Shown here in pieces: positions 61,399 to 64,000 of a DNA stretch of 64,000 nucleotides. Location of the stretch: NCBI GenBank assembly GCA_021904315.1, contig CM038921.1, positions 9,764,146 to 9,828,145 of the forward strand. Reading direction: 5' to 3'. A program made the position numbers and the translations under genes. The notes beneath the pieces are model-generated. The model saw nothing but the letters and a program-made list of their open reading frames with translations. It was not told where the DNA came from and searched no databases. Numbering within the stretch: the first letter of the stretch is position 1; each line of letters starts with the position of its first letter. The DNA comes from Sphagnum magellanicum. Its lineage: Eukaryota > Streptophyta > Sphagnopsida > Sphagnales > Sphagnaceae.

Positions 61399-63750
61399 AT
61401 GTGGTTCTGGCGCTCTCGTGAGCGCTTCTCCATGGAAGAACTACGGTAAGTCGACGGATGATGATGTCTCCTTTGTGGTGCATGTAGATGGTGTGCATAT
61501 GGCTTGCTCTGGGCTTTAGGGTTTGGGTTTGGTTCCTTCTGTTCTCATCATTCTAGGTTAGATTAGAGGAGGCGTCGTGGTTTTAGGGGCATCTTAGAAG
61601 AAAGGTGACTACCTTTGTAAACAAGCTGTAGTAGCCCTGTGAAGCCCAAAAACAAAATGGTGCAGTGCAGTTGCGGATGTAGAAGAGATTTGCCTGTTCT
61701 GCTTCATGGTTTATATGAGGGGATCTTGTCTCTGGAAAGAAAACAGCAAGATTGAAGGATTCAGCAGAAGAGCCAGAGGACTTGTCTAGTACAAGTCTAG
61801 CCCACTTCCATAATACTGTTTTCATATAAGATCTGGGTCTTACAGGGACCCTCTTTCTCAGAGATCCCCAGATTAGGGTTTTGATCCACAAGCTGAATCA
61901 TGATTTTATTTTCAGTGGGTGAGGAGGATTTGCCAAGCAGGGTGATGGCAAAACAACAGGGAAAGCCTGTGGCAAAAACATCATTGTTAAGACAGATGGA
62001 CCTTGAATTAAACCGAGAATCAAATCATCTTAACAAACCTCCTTTCTTACATGATGTGATGTTGCACTACTCTTCATGAACCTGGGAGTAGTTCTTTATT
62101 ACCTTGCTGTAGTAGAGCTTTTTTGCAGTAGCAGCAGTGGAGTCCTCTCAGTGTTTCTTTGGTGTGGTGGGACAATCTGAGCACCTTGAGAAATGCGAAA
62201 GTGTTGCTCTGAATGTTGTATCTCAGTATTTAGTTATGGGCTGTATCAAGAGCCTGGCAAAGTTTAACTGAAAGATAGTCAGCAGTCATATATGGCTGTT
62301 GACACAGCTGTCCTGTATGGCTTTTGCAGGGCTGAATCAGTAGTTTGTTTGAAGCTCAAATGACTCTCTGAAATAGGGCCATAGTGATGATGTGGGAGAG
62401 GCAGAGGGTAGAGTTGTTGGTGGCAGCAACTGGTAAATTTCTCATGGATTCAATCCAAGTAGAGTTTTTAAGGTCGAATTGCAGAGATGGACATTCTTCC
62501 CTTGGTTTGCCAAAGTGGGTCATGATCTCAGTTTCATACTCATTGCAATGTGACCAATAATGCCCTCTCCTCATGAGCTCAGCCATCTTCTTACTCAGCA
62601 GAGTCACCATCTGGCATCTGGGAATGCAAATGAGATTGTATTTCTGCACATGCATTTGGCAAGAGGACTTTGAGGAACAGAGACTTATTGAAGGCTAGGG
62701 TGGTTAAGCTGGGCTTCACAGTGTTGTACTAGATTATAGGGTGTCAGTCATCCATAGGAAACATTATTGGGTCATTCTTCGTTGGGGTGATACTATGCTT
62801 GTGGCTTTGTGCCTGCTACATAGTTTCCAATCTGTTGCATTTTTTTGTGGACAGAGACATGCAATTCTTGTTTTATTTGCCCAAGTTAATTGTTGTGAGA
62901 TAAAGGGTTTGAACTCTTGTGAATGGCGCTTGTTGTTTCTTGTTGCATTGACATTCACTTTGCATGTTATGGTTTTTTTTCTGTTCTCAGACATCTCAAC
63001 GAGCAGCTTCAAAAGGCGACTGTGATCACAGATGCCAATAAGGTGAAAACATCTCTTTGAAGTACAGTAGTTGAACTAACCTGGAAGGAAGAGATATCAC
63101 TTGGGCCATTGAACAGGGAACCCTAGTTTAGTTGAATGGACTTGACTCCAGGTGTCTCTAACTACTAGGATAATGTTACAGGGCCTTGATGCTGAAGCCT
63201 AAGTCTAAAAGTTTCTATTGTGACATTAAACACTGATACCCCAATATCCTGCATTTTGTGCATCAGTGTTCCTGCATCTGAATTTGTTTTTCTGATGCTC
63301 AGGACTTTGTTGTGGAAACTTTGAGGTCAATGGCAGAGCTACTAATATGGGGTGACCAGCATGACCCTACTTTTTTTGAGTAAGTGTTTCTAGGCCATGC
63401 TTGCTGTTCAATACCCCTAATCCTGCCTTAGTGTCTAGGTTTTCTGCCATTGATGAATTTGGAATGAGGATGTTGGCAATTCTGCAGTGTTCTTAAAATA
63501 GTTGAGGACCTCGTGTCAAGGTCCGCCTTTTGTAGAGACTCTGGTGTGAGGTGCAATGACATGCAAACAAATCACAATTTCGAGAATTCTTTTGTGTTGG
63601 CTGGAGAATGCAGTTTTTTCATGGAGAAGCAGGTCATGTCAACATTTGTGCGTATACTGAGGGAGAGCAAGACAATTACAGCTGTAGCAGTGCAGCTACT
63701 GCAGACACTCAGCATTATGATTCAGAATATCACAAGTAAACATGCCAGAT
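61399..63750 (+). CDS. TT9: CLEC16A-family protein with FPL domain (TT9/GFS9-like), 5' part; gene runs off the right edge
   Basis: Four exons are visible: 61399-61445, 62991-63042, 63303-63379 and 63614-63750. They encode about the first 104 residues. MWFWRSRERFSMEELR opens the protein, followed by HLNEQLQKATVITDANK, a segment with MAELLIWGDQHDP, and DFFMEKQVMSTFVRILRESK with LLQTLSIMIQN. This is the start of the FPL domain of the CLEC16A family. Arabidopsis TT9/GFS9 is a Golgi-associated peripheral membrane protein needed for vacuolar trafficking, seed-coat flavonoid accumulation and vacuole biogenesis. Intron 1 is 1,545 bases. The exon 4 donor is uncertain: GTATGT after 63750 fits the family alignment (SKHA against SEHA in other plants), and GTAAAC after 63735 leaves the same phase. 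The next exon (expected YYLFSNE-like) is not seen before 64000, so it lies outside. The start codon follows a GC-rich leader. Confidence 0.92.
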
Positions 63751-64000
63751 GTATGTGTTATGATTATGGAGATGTATTTTGCATTGCTTCCAACAGACAT
63801 GTTCAATCCATTCTGGTAGAATAATAAGGACTATATGTGAGCTTCAGTCTGGAAATATGCAATCTCCTGTTGCTCTCTGTTTAAGAAACACCTCATCAAA
63901 AGTCAGAAGATTAACAGATGAGTTTGAAAATTGTGCACAGCACATGACACCGGGTTTCTGGATGTTTTGTAATCATGGGTCACAGACTATCTGTTCAGTA
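63751..64000 (+). other. Intron 4 of the CLEC16A-family gene (incomplete)
   Basis: No continuation of the protein is found up to the window edge. Confidence 0.6.

Noticed and set aside
61187-61519. 110-aa frame across the CLEC16A-family start
   Set aside because: It runs through exon 1 in another frame and into intron 1, while the MWFWRSRERF frame has clear family support.

Overview
This window looks like nuclear DNA of a seed plant, most probably a conifer or another gymnosperm. The reasons are AT-rich intergenic sequence full of old repeats, plant-only gene families, introns with plant-type splice sites, and degraded repeat-encoded proteins of kinds I associate with conifers. The species assignment is inference. 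Four protein-coding genes can be modelled exon by exon, with reading frames that join correctly across every intron. About 75 percent of the window has no gene.

Layout. 1-10 kb: intergenic repeats, foldbacks and a TIR-bounded DNA element. 10.2-13.1 kb, minus strand: a complete five-exon cytochrome P450 of the 72 clan, closest by eye to CYP735. 14-15.5 kb: dispersed repeats. 16-25.2 kb: three heavily broken LTR-retrotransposon fossils (gag/protease, gag, RNase H). Among them lies an inverted copy of the P450 3' end with its 3' flank (about 19.67-22.54 kb) and two more members of the TIR family. 26.1-27.6 kb: a decayed hAT-like transposase gene. 29.2-34.8 kb, minus strand: a complete 12-exon plastid-type mechanosensitive channel gene (MSL2/MSL3 type), including one GC-AG intron, with a GC-rich promoter and a minisatellite behind it. 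38.6-44.9 kb: three solo LTRs of one family, two with perfect 5-bp target duplications, and a C2H2 zinc-finger pseudogene. 49.5-52.1 kb, minus strand: a complete eight-exon phytanoyl-CoA-dioxygenase-family gene with a presequence in exon 1. 52-60 kb: mostly empty AT-rich DNA. 61.4 kb to the right edge, plus strand: the first four exons of a CLEC16A-family gene (TT9/GFS9 in Arabidopsis), which continues outside the window.

The four genes do not form a pathway. They are separate housekeeping or hormone-related genes: a possible cytokinin hydroxylase, a plastid osmotic-release channel, a 2-oxoglutarate oxygenase and a vesicle-trafficking factor. I found no clearly novel gene system. The strongest new-looking items are a small TIR element family with 4-bp target duplications (three copies, one with a matching empty site in the duplicated arm), the inverted P450 duplication that can be dated relative to those insertions, and a roughly 450-bp dispersed repeat present in at least five copies.
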